From NCBI RefSeq assembly GCF_014596725.1, contig NZ_JACVEG010000015.1, positions 1 through 47,981 on the forward strand: a stretch of 47,981 nucleotides of DNA. Direction: 5' to 3'. The translations under genes and the position numbers were made by a program. This stretch comes from Vibrio sp. Y2-5. Lineage in GTDB: Bacteria > Pseudomonadota > Gammaproteobacteria > Enterobacterales > Vibrionaceae. The notes under the pieces are model-generated. The model did not search any database. It saw only the letters and a program-made list of their open reading frames with translations, and was not told the origin of the DNA. Below, piece after piece: positions 15,679 through 24,524 of this stretch. Position 1 is the first letter of the stretch. Each line of letters opens with the position of its first letter.

Positions 15679-17431
15679 ACTGCTTCGTTGCTCTTAGGTA
15701 CTCTTCCGCTTCTTTCACACCCATATAACGACCTAGGGTTTTCATTGGAACATCGTGCAAATCGACAACAATCAAACCATCTAAGGCATCGTTGAAAGCC
15801 GGGTCTACGTTGAAGCTGACCAGTTTTCCGTTTAACCCTAAATACTGACGTAATAGCACCGGAATACCTTTTCCTTCATCAATACGCGCAATGACTCGTG
15901 AAAGAAGTTGTAAATCTGCTAATGAAGTTAACAAACTCGCATTCCACTGTGCTGGAATTGCCGGTAGAGGATTCGACGCTGCCACAAAGTTTGCTTGCTC
16001 GTTGTCGTAAAAGTGGAGTGTCATTGTGTCTGCAAGTAAACGGCGTGCTTGTTCACTATAATCATTACTGATACTGACTGGGCCAAATAAGTGAGTGTAT
16101 TGAGGGTTTCTATGAATAAATGCTCCGATTCCTTTCCATAACAGTAGCAGTGGCGCCATACTTTTCTGATAGTGCTCATCAATCACTGAACGACCAAGCT
16201 CTATGGCATTACCCATATTTTCAAGAAAGCGAGGATCATAGTTAAATAAGGTACTTGAATAGAGCCCTTGTATGCCGCGAGACTCGACAATTTTGTCTAC
16301 CAGTCCAAGGCGATAAGCGCCAACCATCTCATTTCGTTCTCTGTCCCAAATGAAAAGGTGCAGGTACTCGCGGTCAAATTCGTCCACGTCTAACGCCATA
16401 CCAGTCCCTTCACCGACTTGGCGAAAATTCTTCTCACGCAAGCGACCAATCTCGTGCATTAGTGAAGGGATACTCTCGGACTGAGTACAGTAAACATCAA
16501 ATTCATTAAGACTAAGAAGATGAGCCGATGAGGGAAGATCATATAGATCTTGCAGCAACTCATAGAGCGGAAGTCGGTCAGCAATGGGGTGCAACGCTTC
16601 ATCTAGGTTAGTTTTATCTCGAGCAATATTTTTTTTTGCCCCCAACAAATAGGTATTCAGACGTAAGTAATTAACCAACTGCTGATCGCAAAGATGTTGC
16701 ATTTCTTTGTAGTGAATTGCGTCGCTAATCGAGATGTCGATACAGGTTTGTTTTTTATTCAGTAGTTCGCGGCCGAGCATTATGGTGCGGAGCAACGGGT
16801 GAATTTTTCCTGCCATATAAAAATGAGTAGAGTTATGACCTTCAATGTACACAGGTACAGCTGCCGCTTTATGCTTTTTGATCAGTCGGCTAACCGATTG
16901 GCTCCACTCTTTATCTTCTAGTCGACGTTGCTTGCTGTCTACCAACTGAGAGACTTCTCCTGCTGGAAACATCAACAATAAGCCGCCTTGTTCTAAATGT
17001 TTATGTGCCTGACGCATTGCCTGAAGGTTTGCTTTACGTGCTTTATCGGTCTCAAAGACATCAACGCCAATAAACAAGGAGTCTAGCTCGGGGACGGTTT
17101 TCAGGTATTGATTTGCCAGTATTTGAACATCAGAGCGAATCGTAAGGAGCATTTCCGCCAGTATCACGCCTTCAACACAACCTAGTGGGTGGTTGGCAAC
17201 GACAACCGTTGGCCCCACCTGAGGCACATTATTAAGGGAACCTTTAATCAGTTGATAATCAATGCCTAAAATTTCGAGAGTGAAACGAAGGAACTGACGA
17301 GTGTCACAGCCAGCAGGACGTTGTGCGTAGAATTTATCAAGTTGACTTAAACCCGTTGCCCATTCTGCTAGGTTTTCACCTAAACCAAACGGCGTTTTTC
17401 GTGGCAATTTAAAAGGGCTTTTAGACAGCAT
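15677..17431 (-). CDS. olsF: bifunctional acyltransferase, probable ornithine-lipid synthase OlsF
   Basis: Two acyltransferases are fused in 584 aa. The N-terminal half is a PlsC/LPLAT domain with NHPLGCVE (residues 80-87) and FPAGE (155-159). The C-terminal half is a GNAT-like N-acyltransferase with MHEIGRLREKNFRQVGEGTG (325-344) and ELGRS (411-415), as in OlsB. This fusion is the layout of Serratia OlsF and the V. cholerae homologue (VC0489), which N-acylates ornithine and then adds the ester-linked fatty acid to make phosphorus-free ornithine lipids. Ornithine as substrate is inferred. It lies between hutZ and a tRNA, as VC0489 lies beside the same tRNA. No recognisable Pho box was seen upstream, although phosphate control is reported for such genes. 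Confidence 0.82.
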   Translation of the reverse strand: MLSKSPFKLPRKTPFGLGENLAEWATGLSQLDKFYAQRPAGCDTRQFLRFTLEILGIDYQLIKGSLNNVPQVGPTVVVANHPLGCVEGVILAEMLLTIRSDVQILANQYLKTVPELDSLFIGVDVFETDKARKANLQAMRQAHKHLEQGGLLLMFPAGEVSQLVDSKQRRLEDKEWSQSVSRLIKKHKAAAVPVYIEGHNSTHFYMAGKIHPLLRTIMLGRELLNKKQTCIDISISDAIHYKEMQHLCDQQLVNYLRLNTYLLGAKKNIARDKTNLDEALHPIADRLPLYELLQDLYDLPSSAHLLSLNEFDVYCTQSESIPSLMHEIGRLREKNFRQVGEGTGMALDVDEFDREYLHLFIWDRERNEMVGAYRLGLVDKIVESRGIQGLYSSTLFNYDPRFLENMGNAIELGRSVIDEHYQKSMAPLLLLWKGIGAFIHRNPQYTHLFGPVSISNDYSEQARRLLADTMTLHFYDNEQANFVAASNPLPAIPAQWNASLLTSLADLQLLSRVIARIDEGKGIPVLLRQYLGLNGKLVSFNVDPAFNDALDGLIVVDLHDVPMKTLGRYMGVKEAEEYLRATKQ

Positions 17432-17600
17432 GTTAACCTCACAATACTTGTATTATGAGTCCATGCTAGAAGGTGAATATTTCATCTACGCTGCAGTTAT
17501 GTGAGTCTTTGATGTCGGATTTTTTTCAGAATAATGAATGGCGAATGTTGGCGGGAGGAGTATCAGTAGGAACGAGTGGAAACGTTTGTTTAAATAAACG

Positions 17601-17630
17601 AAAAGCCTGATGAGTTTCCTCATCAGGCTT
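17601..17630 (-). terminator. Terminator after tRNA-Ile
   Basis: AAGCCTGATGAG and CTCATCAGGCTT form a 12-bp perfect stem with a TTTC loop. On the minus strand it is followed by a short T tract (TTTTCG). It lies 9 bases beyond the tRNA 3' end and before olsF. Confidence 0.8.
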
Positions 17631-17638
17631 CTAGAATT

Positions 17639-17714
17639 TGGTGGCCCCTCCCAGACTTGAACTGGGGACCAATCGATTATGAGTCGACTGCTCTAACCAC
17701 TGAGCTAAGGGGCC
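17639..17714 (-). tRNA. tRNA-Ile (anticodon CAT)
   Basis: A 76-nt cloverleaf with acceptor GGCCCCT/AGGGGCC, D-arm GCTCAGTGGTTAGAGC and anticodon loop CTCATAA. The T-arm contains GTTCAAGTC and the CCA end is encoded. The sequence closely follows E. coli ileX, also near rpoD, whose CAT anticodon is modified to lysidine to read AUA. Automatic annotation often calls it tRNA-Met. In V. cholerae the tRNA at this place is the integration site of the VSP-II island. Confidence 0.95.
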
Positions 17715-17810
17715 GAATAGGCAATGATTATAGGGGAAGGGGTGGGGTGTGTCTAGACGCAAAGTAGGGTAATAGCGCTTAGTTTTTATCCACTTAGAAC
17801 CTTAGATAAT

Positions 17811-17838
17811 AAAAAAGGCGAGCTGTCGCTCACCTTTT
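17811..17838 (-). terminator. Terminator after rpoD
   Basis: AAAAGGCGAGC and GCTCACCTTTT pair with one mismatch around TGTC. The A tract at 17811-17816 supplies the U run on the minus strand. It ends the rpsU-yqeY-dnaG-rpoD transcript. Confidence 0.85.
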
Positions 17839-17869
17839 ATTCAATGCTTGATGAAAGATTGCTGCTACG

Positions 17870-19726
17870 TTATTCGTCTAGGAAGCTGCGCAGAGTTTCT
17901 GAGCGGCTTGGGTGACGAAGCTTACGTAGTGCTTTAGCTTCGATCTGACGGATACGTTCACGAGTTACGTCGAACTGCTTACCTACTTCTTCCAAAGTAT
18001 GGTCAGTGTTCATATCGATACCGAAACGCATACGCAGTACTTTTGCTTCACGAGGTGTTAGACCGCCTAAAACATCACGAGTTGCTGCGCGTAGGCTTGT
18101 CGCCGTTGCAGAATCTAGCGGTAGTTCTAGAGTAGTATCCTCGATGAAATCGCCTAGATGCGAATCTTCGTCGTCACCGATTGGTGTCTCCATTGAGATT
18201 GGCTCTTTAGCAATTTTCAGTACTTTACGAATCTTATCTTCTGGCATTTGCATACGTTCTGCCAATTCTTCTGGCAGAGGCTCACGCCCCATTTCTTGTA
18301 GCATCTGACGAGAGATACGATTCAGTTTGTTGATCGTTTCAATCATATGAACAGGGATACGGATCGTACGAGCTTGGTCTGCAATTGAACGAGTAATTGC
18401 CTGACGGATCCACCATGTTGCATATGTCGAGAACTTGTAACCACGACGGTATTCAAACTTGTCTACTGCTTTCATCAGACCGATGTTACCTTCTTGGATG
18501 AGATCCAAGAATTGTAGACCACGGTTTGTGTATTTCTTCGCAATAGAAATAACCAGACGTAAGTTCGCTTCAACCATCTCTTTCTTCGCACGGCGAGCTT
18601 TTGCTTCACCGATAGACATGCGACGGCTGATATCTTTAATACGATTTACTGTTAAAGATGTCTCTTGTTCGATAATACGTAGCTTTTGAATTGAACGACG
18701 AATATCTTCTTCATCATCACGGATTTTCGCTACATATGGCTTGTCTGATGCAAGAATTTGGTCAAACCAAGCTTCATCTGATTCATTGCCAGTAAATACC
18801 GAGATAAATGATTTCTTCGGCATTTTAGCTTTTTCAACAACAGAGCGCATGATTAGACGCTCTTGTGTACGTACGCGATCCATAGAGTTGCGTAGCGTAT
18901 TCACAAGATGATCGAACTGCTTAGGTGTCAAACGAAATTCACGGAAGACCGTTAGCACGAGTTCAGTCGCTTCTTGAGCTTTGCTGCTGTTGTCGCCATG
19001 CTCATTGATAGCAAGTTGAAGATTCTGATATTGATTACGAAGCTCAGTAAATTTCTCTAAAGCAAGTTCAGGATCGATACCAACTTCTTCATCATCACTG
19101 CTATCATCGTCGCCATCTTCGTCTTCATCTTCATCATCGTCTTCGTCATCTAGGTCTGAACCTGTTAATTCTGAACCGATGTGTGTTGCTGTTGGTGCTT
19201 CACTTTCAACATCATCAGGGTCTACAAAACCACTAATGATATCGGTTAGGCGAAGTTCCTCAGCTTGAACTTTGTCAAATTGCTCAAGAATGTATGGGAT
19301 TGTTCCAGGGTATTCAGCAACAGCGCTTTGTACTTGGTTAATACCATCTTCGATACGCTTCGCGATATCGATTTCACCTTCACGAGTTAGTAGTTCTACT
19401 GTACCCATTTCACGCATATACATACGAACGGGGTCAGTTGTTCTACCAATCTCGCTTTCTACGCTAGATAGCGCAGCAGCGGCAGCTTCAGCTGCATCTT
19501 CGTCGGTGATGGTTTCATCATCATTAAGAGCTAGATCATCAGCGTCAGGGGCAGTTTCTACAACTTTAATACCCATGTCGTTGATCATCTGAATAATATC
19601 TTCTACCTGTTCAGAATCTACGATTTCTGCTGGTAGGTGGTCATTTACTTCGGCGTAGGTCAGATAGCCCTGTTCCTTGCCGCGAATGACAAGTTGCTTA
19701 AGCTGTGACTGCGGATTTTGATCCAT
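17870..19726 (-). CDS. rpoD: RNA polymerase primary sigma factor RpoD (sigma70)
   Basis: Housekeeping sigma factor directing RNA polymerase to -35/-10 promoters. The 618 aa compare with 613 in E. coli. Region 1.1 occupies the N-terminus and region 1.2 holds DPVRMYMREMGTVELLTREG. The non-conserved region has a highly acidic Asp/Glu run (about residues 190-215), as in other gammaproteobacteria. Regions 2.1-2.4 contain GLQFLDLIQEGNIGLMKAV and YKFSTYATWWIRQAI. Region 4.2 has the helix-turn-helix TLEEVGKQFDVTRERIRQIE. It is the last gene of the macromolecular-synthesis operon, 97 bases after dnaG, and GGAT precedes the ATG. Confidence 0.98.
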   Translation of the reverse strand: MDQNPQSQLKQLVIRGKEQGYLTYAEVNDHLPAEIVDSEQVEDIIQMINDMGIKVVETAPDADDLALNDDETITDEDAAEAAAAALSSVESEIGRTTDPVRMYMREMGTVELLTREGEIDIAKRIEDGINQVQSAVAEYPGTIPYILEQFDKVQAEELRLTDIISGFVDPDDVESEAPTATHIGSELTGSDLDDEDDDEDEDEDGDDDSSDDEEVGIDPELALEKFTELRNQYQNLQLAINEHGDNSSKAQEATELVLTVFREFRLTPKQFDHLVNTLRNSMDRVRTQERLIMRSVVEKAKMPKKSFISVFTGNESDEAWFDQILASDKPYVAKIRDDEEDIRRSIQKLRIIEQETSLTVNRIKDISRRMSIGEAKARRAKKEMVEANLRLVISIAKKYTNRGLQFLDLIQEGNIGLMKAVDKFEYRRGYKFSTYATWWIRQAITRSIADQARTIRIPVHMIETINKLNRISRQMLQEMGREPLPEELAERMQMPEDKIRKVLKIAKEPISMETPIGDDEDSHLGDFIEDTTLELPLDSATATSLRAATRDVLGGLTPREAKVLRMRFGIDMNTDHTLEEVGKQFDVTRERIRQIEAKALRKLRHPSRSETLRSFLDE

Positions 19727-19823
19727 AGACGGTATCCAACTTCGTATCTGGTGAAGGAATAGTATGCGAAATGCAAACCACGAATAATAACAAATTAAAT
19801 TGTTGCTGACTATTCAAACAGGG

Positions 19824-21569
19824 TTACGCTTTCAAATCTCTCATGAGTTCTTGAAGCTCCCTTTTTTCGTCGCTTGATAAACCGATACTTCTTGATTTAG
19901 CTAGCAATTGTTCAATTTGTTTCTCTACGCACTGGGCAATTATTTTGTCCAATGAGTCAAAAAATAGTTCGTTTTGATTATCTTCTACAACTGGGATATC
20001 CCAGCTTGCAAGTCGAGACAACAGTGCCTCGTTTTTTGTGTTTCGCCAATGCTCTAGCAATTGACCCGTTTTTATATGGGGTTGATGTCTGCATTTTTCA
20101 AGCACTTCCGTTAACAATTTAAGCCCTGGAATGTCCAAACCTTGAGTAGTAGAAAGGTCTGGCACCATATCAGCATAGCTCGGATTTTGAAGAAGCAAAG
20201 CGATGACATCTCTCATCGGGGTTCGCTTTATTTCTTTATGCGGCTGAGGTCTAGTTTTCGAATCCGTCGGCAGAGTTGGCTTTTTATAAATTCCAGTTGT
20301 TTGACCTAAAATCTTAAGTAGCTGATTTTGCATAGACTCATCAGGTACTTTATTGATTAGAGGAAGTGCAAGGGCCTCTAATGCGGCTTTGCCTTCGTTG
20401 TTACCCACATCAACTTGGGTAAGCAAATTAGAAAATAGATATTTTGATAATGGTTCAGCATTTCGAACCAATTCTTCAAATGCATCTTTGCCGTTCTTAC
20501 GAACAAAACTGTCCGGATCTTCGCCATCAGGAAGGAACAAGAATTTTAAAATATTGCCACTTTTCAGATAGCTAAGTGCATTTTCCAGTGCTCGCCATGC
20601 CGCTTCTCTACCTGCACGGTCGCCATCGTAACAACAAACCACGGTATTGGTTTGTCTGAACAACAATTGTAGATGGTCGCCTGTGGTCGATGTTCCCAGC
20701 GAAGCGACGGAATAATCAATTCCGTATTGAGCCAGAGCCACTACATCCATATAACCTTCGACCACGAGGATCTGTGGTGGTTCACGATAAGCCTGTAAAA
20801 CTTCATAAAGTCCGTACAGCTCTTTGCCTTTATGGAAGATTGGCGTTTCTGGGGAGTTGAGGTACTTAGGCGTACCATCACCAATAACACGGCCACCGAA
20901 GCCAATTACTCGACCTCGACGATCCCGAATCGGGAACATTACGCGGCCACGAAAACGGTCATAGCGTTTACCATTGTCGTTTTCAATCAACATGCCGCCA
21001 GAAACCAACATGTCTTGCGTATTCTTTTGTTGTCCGAAATTCTTACGAACTAAATCCCATTCATCAGCCACATAGCCAATACCAAATTTTTGAACAATCT
21101 CGCCGGATAAACCGCGATTTTTTAAATATTCTATGGCATGACGGTTAGCAGGAACTTTAAGTTGCTGACGATAAAATTGAGCGATGCTGCCCATTAAATC
21201 GTAAAGATTACGTTTTTCGTCGCTGCTGACTTTTGGCGTATTACTTTTGAAACCACTATTTGAGCGTTCTTCTCTCGGTACTTCTAAACCGAGAGAGGAA
21301 GCTAATTCTTCAATCGCTTCAGGAAACTCAAGACGCTCATACTCCATCATGAAGTCGATGGCATTACCGTGTACGCCACAGCCGAAACAGTGATAGAACT
21401 GCTTTTCTTGGCTTACGCTAAATGACGGGGTTTTTTCATTGTGGAATGGGCAACATGCACCGTAGTTTTTGCCCTTTTTTTTAAGTTTCACACGTGCGTC
21501 GATAACATCGACAATATCAAGTCGAGCTAGGAGGTCATCGATGAAGCTACGAGGGATCTGTCCTGCCAT
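19824..21569 (-). CDS. dnaG: DNA primase DnaG
   Basis: Synthesises RNA primers at the replication fork. From the ATG at 21569 (opening AGQIPRSFIDDLLARLDIVD) it has 581 aa, equal to E. coli. The open frame continues 23 codons further upstream, but that extension is hydrophobic, unlike the family, and overlaps the attenuator hairpin. The N-terminal zinc finger is CCPFHNEKTPSFSVS with HCFGC. The Toprim catalytic core has VVEGYMDVVALAQYG and CYDGDRAGREAAWRAL. The C-terminal domain should bind DnaB helicase. An AGG lies upstream of the start. It follows yqeY across a 107-bp gap holding a hairpin that should lower dnaG expression. Confidence 0.97.
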   Translation of the reverse strand: MAGQIPRSFIDDLLARLDIVDVIDARVKLKKKGKNYGACCPFHNEKTPSFSVSQEKQFYHCFGCGVHGNAIDFMMEYERLEFPEAIEELASSLGLEVPREERSNSGFKSNTPKVSSDEKRNLYDLMGSIAQFYRQQLKVPANRHAIEYLKNRGLSGEIVQKFGIGYVADEWDLVRKNFGQQKNTQDMLVSGGMLIENDNGKRYDRFRGRVMFPIRDRRGRVIGFGGRVIGDGTPKYLNSPETPIFHKGKELYGLYEVLQAYREPPQILVVEGYMDVVALAQYGIDYSVASLGTSTTGDHLQLLFRQTNTVVCCYDGDRAGREAAWRALENALSYLKSGNILKFLFLPDGEDPDSFVRKNGKDAFEELVRNAEPLSKYLFSNLLTQVDVGNNEGKAALEALALPLINKVPDESMQNQLLKILGQTTGIYKKPTLPTDSKTRPQPHKEIKRTPMRDVIALLLQNPSYADMVPDLSTTQGLDIPGLKLLTEVLEKCRHQPHIKTGQLLEHWRNTKNEALLSRLASWDIPVVEDNQNELFFDSLDKIIAQCVEKQIEQLLAKSRSIGLSSDEKRELQELMRDLKA

Positions 21570-21624
21570 AAAACCTAAAAGAAAGATAAAAACGAATGTG
21601 TAAGGCCAACAGACCTTAGATACA

Positions 21625-21660
21625 AACAAGCCGTGCATTCAAAGAATAGCACGGCTTGTT
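21625..21660 (-). terminator. Attenuator-like hairpin between yqeY and dnaG
   Basis: AACAAGCCGTGC and GCACGGCTTGTT form a 12-bp perfect stem around a 12-base loop. On the minus strand only a weak T tract (TTTGT) follows, so it should terminate only part of the transcripts. In E. coli a terminator and processing site between rpsU and dnaG lowers primase expression; this is the equivalent position. Confidence 0.7.
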
Positions 21661-21676
21661 GCAATAGAGTTCTGGA

Positions 21677-22120
21677 TTAAGCCAGTTTAGCGCGAACTAA
21701 ACCGCTGACTTTACCCATATCTGCACGCCCTTGAATTTGTGGTTTCAAGATAGCCATCACTTTACCCATGTCTTGCATGCCCGCTGGTGAGGATTCTGCG
21801 ATAGCACTTTCAATCAGAGCTAACACTTCTTCTTCACTCAGTGGTTGAGGCATAAATTCCTCAAGGACGGTGATTTCTGCTTGCTCCACTTCAGCTAAAT
21901 CTAAACGATTTGCTGTTTCGTATTGCGATACAGAGTCGCGACGTTGTTTAACCATTTTGGTCAGCACAGCAACGATATCGTCATCGGTCAGAGTAATCTT
22001 CTCGTCAACTTCACGTTGTTTGATGGCTGAAAGGGCTAAACGAATAGTGCCAAGGCGCGCTTTGTCCTTGGCTTTCATCGCTAATTTTTGCTCTTCTCTG
22101 AGATTATCAATAAGAGCCAT
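21677..22120 (-). CDS. yqeY: YqeY/GatB-like protein
   Basis: A 147-aa member of the YqeY family, related to the tail domain of GatB amidotransferase subunits. Its role is unclear, with tRNA-related functions suggested for the family. It opens with LREEQKLAMKAKDKARLGTIR, and the middle has ITVLEEFMPQPLSEEEV. The C-terminal GMQDMGKVMAILKPQIQGRADMGKV-type segment is the family hallmark. AAGGA lies 7 bases ahead of the ATG. It is inserted between rpsU and dnaG, an arrangement seen in vibrios and many other bacteria but not E. coli, and is 27 bases downstream of rpsU, so it should be highly co-transcribed. Confidence 0.92.
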   Translation of the reverse strand: MALIDNLREEQKLAMKAKDKARLGTIRLALSAIKQREVDEKITLTDDDIVAVLTKMVKQRRDSVSQYETANRLDLAEVEQAEITVLEEFMPQPLSEEEVLALIESAIAESSPAGMQDMGKVMAILKPQIQGRADMGKVSGLVRAKLA

Positions 22121-22147
22121 AACTCATTCCTTAATTAGGAAAAGCTA

Positions 22148-22363
22148 TTAGTACAGGCGAACGCGACGAGCGTTTTCGCGAGCAAGCTTCTTAGCGTGAC
22201 GCTTTTGAGCTGCTGCTTTAGCGCGTTTGCGAACTGTAGTTGGTTTTTCGTAGTGCTCACGACGACGCACTTCAGAAAGGATACCTGCTTTTTCGCAAGA
22301 GCGTTTGAAACGACGTAGTGCAACGTCGAACGGTTCGTTTTCACGTACTTTAACTACTGGCAT
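22148..22363 (-). CDS. rpsU: 30S ribosomal protein S21
   Basis: A 71-aa, very basic small-subunit protein that helps mRNA base-pairing with 16S rRNA. It is almost identical to E. coli S21: [28 protein letters not shown] and the Arg/Lys-rich tail ending RRVRLY. A strong GAGGTGAAAGG lies before the ATG. It is the first gene of the rpsU-yqeY-dnaG-rpoD operon and divergent from tsaD. An overlapping open frame on the same strand (22135-22344) is a shadow. Confidence 0.98.
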
Positions 22364-22471
22364 ATGCCTTTCACCTCAGGGGTTATTCGTTAATGCTGAT
22401 ATTCAGTGACCAAATCAACAAGGTTTCTTATTCGTTTGGTCTTTAATCAGCTAGATCAAAAATGGTGCGGA

Positions 22472-22501
22472 ATTTTAATCCGATCGTTGTGCCTTTGTAA
22501 A
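22472..22501 (-). promoter_or_regulatory. Candidate promoter of the rpsU operon
   Basis: On the minus strand TTTACA (22501-22496) and TAAAAT (22477-22472) are separated by 18 bp, placing the transcript start about 100 bases before rpsU. No LexA box was found here, unlike the E. coli operon. Confidence 0.4.
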
Positions 22502-22603
22502 GTACTTTGTCGCTTAGCCTCTGTACAAAATTTGTTTGTGAAGCGAAGCCGTTGTAACATTGCGCCAATTTGAAATTTTAGATGGCAGTGTGCTGAGAAA
22601 AAT

Positions 22604-23620
22604 ATGCGTATTATTGGTATTGAAACCTCTTGTGATGAGACGGGTATAGCGATTTACGATGACGAGAAGGGATTGCTGTCACATAAGCTTTATAGCCAAG
22701 TTAAACTTCACGCTGACTATGGCGGCGTTGTGCCAGAACTGGCTTCGCGTGACCACGTTAAGAAAACCATTCCGCTTATTAAAGCCGCAATGGCAGAAGC
22801 GAATGTAACACCTAAAGATATTGATGGCGTTGCTTATACTGCTGGACCCGGTCTGGTTGGGGCTTTATTAGTAGGAGCAACGATTGGTCGCAGTATTGCT
22901 TACGCTTGGAATGTTCCAGCAGTAGCGGTACACCATATGGAAGGTCACTTACTCGCGCCGATGTTGGAAGATAATCCACCTCCGTTCCCATTTGTTGCAC
23001 TGCTTGTTTCAGGCGGTCATAGCATGATGGTTGAAGTCAAAGGCATTGGTGAGTACCGCATTCTTGGTGAATCTATTGATGATGCCGCTGGTGAAGCGTT
23101 TGATAAAACTGCCAAACTCATGGGGCTGGATTACCCAGGTGGTCCTTTGCTTTCACGCTTAGCAGAAAAAGGTACGCCGGGGCGTTTCAAATTTCCGCGT
23201 CCTATGACGGATCGTCCGGGTCTAGATATGAGCTTTTCTGGCCTAAAAACGTTTACGGCTAATACTATTGCGGCAAATGGTGACGATGAACAAACTCGTG
23301 CCGATATTGCCTATGCATTCCAAGATGCAGTCTGCTCAACACTCGTGATTAAGTGTAAACGTGCACTGGAAGAAACGGGTATGAAACGTATCGTTATCGC
23401 TGGTGGTGTAAGTGCAAATAAGCAGTTACGTGCAGATTTGGCTAAGCTGGCGGAAAAAATTGGCGGTGAAGTGTATTACCCACGTACCGAGTTTTGTACT
23501 GATAATGGAGCCATGATTGCGTTTGCTGGAATGCAGCGTTTGAAGAATGGTGACGTGACAGATTTAAGCGTTGAAGCGCGTCCTCGCTGGCCAATTGATC
23601 AACTGACTCCTATCGAGTAA
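22604..23620 (+). CDS. tsaD: tRNA N6-threonylcarbamoyladenosine transferase TsaD
   Basis: Catalytic subunit that transfers threonylcarbamoyl to A37 of tRNAs reading ANN codons, acting with TsaB and TsaE. The 338 aa compare with 337 in E. coli. It has the ASKHA nucleotide-binding start IIGIETSCDETGIAIYDD, the metal-binding HHMEGH motif near residue 110, the LVSGGHSMM motif and GGVSANKQLR near the C-terminus. It is divergent from the rpsU operon, as in E. coli. The ribosome binding site is weak (GCTGAGA). Confidence 0.97.
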   Translation: MRIIGIETSCDETGIAIYDDEKGLLSHKLYSQVKLHADYGGVVPELASRDHVKKTIPLIKAAMAEANVTPKDIDGVAYTAGPGLVGALLVGATIGRSIAYAWNVPAVAVHHMEGHLLAPMLEDNPPPFPFVALLVSGGHSMMVEVKGIGEYRILGESIDDAAGEAFDKTAKLMGLDYPGGPLLSRLAEKGTPGRFKFPRPMTDRPGLDMSFSGLKTFTANTIAANGDDEQTRADIAYAFQDAVCSTLVIKCKRALEETGMKRIVIAGGVSANKQLRADLAKLAEKIGGEVYYPRTEFCTDNGAMIAFAGMQRLKNGDVTDLSVEARPRWPIDQLTPIE

Positions 23621-23634
23621 AGAACTGAATAAAG

Positions 23635-23662
23635 AAAACGGTCGCATTAGCGGCCGTTTTTT
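23635..23662. terminator. Bidirectional terminator between tsaD and plsY
   Basis: AAAACGGTCGC pairs with GCGGCCGTTTT (11 bp with one U-G pair) around ATTA. T and A tracts flank both sides, fitting the convergent genes. Confidence 0.88.
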
Positions 23663-23692
23663 ATGTGTAGAGTCTGTGGAATAACCCAGTGA

Positions 23693-24289
23693 TTAAGCTT
23701 TCTTTTTCTCGCCGACTTTAGGTTCTGTCCCAGCAAAAAGACGCTTAATGTTTTGATGATGGCGCAAGATGATTAAGCAGCAGAGCATGGCTACTGGCAG
23801 AGTGTATTGAGGTTTCACTAGCCATGTATAAAACGGAGCAAGTAATACAGTGACTATCGCGGCCAAAGAAGAATAGCGGAAAATAACCGCTACAAATAAC
23901 CAAGTCGCCATAATCATTGCTGTTAAATCTAACCCGATAGGCGCGATTGCCCCTAAAGCTGTGGCGACACCCTTCCCACCCTTAAAGTGGAAAAAAATAG
24001 GATACATATGCCCGAGACATGCAGCAATGGCGATTAAACCCAATATAAGTGGGTCTATTTTTAGAAAGTAACCGACCCAAACAGGAATGGTGCCTTTTAG
24101 CATGTCGCACAGTAACACCGCGGCAGCCGCTTTTTTGCCCCCAATGCGTAATACGTTTGTAGCGCCCGGATTATTTGAACCCACACCTCTAGGGTCTGGT
24201 AGGCGTAATAAGCGACAGATCAGCACCGCACTGGAGATCGACCCCAGTAAATAGGCGGAAATTATCATTATTAGTGCCACTGGCGTCAT
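23693..24289 (-). CDS. plsY: acyl-phosphate:glycerol-3-phosphate acyltransferase PlsY
   Basis: Integral membrane enzyme that makes lysophosphatidic acid from acyl-phosphate and glycerol 3-phosphate in phospholipid synthesis, working with PlsX. It has 198 aa and about five hydrophobic segments. Family motifs are GSNNPGATNVLR near residue 37, HFKGGKGVATALG near residue 101 and RHHQNIKRL near the C-terminus. It is divergent from folB across a 235-bp gap, as in E. coli, where ygiH (plsY) lies between tsaD and folB. Confidence 0.95.
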   Translation of the reverse strand: MTPVALIMIISAYLLGSISSAVLICRLLRLPDPRGVGSNNPGATNVLRIGGKKAAAAVLLCDMLKGTIPVWVGYFLKIDPLILGLIAIAACLGHMYPIFFHFKGGKGVATALGAIAPIGLDLTAMIMATWLFVAVIFRYSSLAAIVTVLLAPFYTWLVKPQYTLPVAMLCCLIILRHHQNIKRLFAGTEPKVGEKKKA

Positions 24290-24524
24290 TATTGCCTCAA
24301 TACGGTGAATTTTTGAACTGGGCTTTACATCGTCTTGTTATAACCATGCTACTAGTAACTTCCAGTAGGCATGAACGTCTTTAAGTAAAAATTATGTTTG
24401 GTTTACCCATCTAAACGCGGTTTCGTATATGATATCGCGATTGGCGACGATAGTACGTTTTTTTACTCATTATAGGTATCCGACCTGTGATTGAGTCTAA
24501 CTGTTGGAAGGAATTCGATAGAAG

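Noticed and set aside
17432..17600. Pho box upstream of olsF
   Set aside because: No pair of TGTCA-like repeats with 11-bp spacing was visible on either strand.
22135..22344. 69-codon frame overlapping rpsU on the same strand
   Set aside because: It is a frame-shifted shadow of S21 with no ribosome binding site.
22364..22603. LexA box in the rpsU-tsaD gap
   Set aside because: CTGTACAAAATTTGTT begins like a LexA box but lacks the ACAG half.
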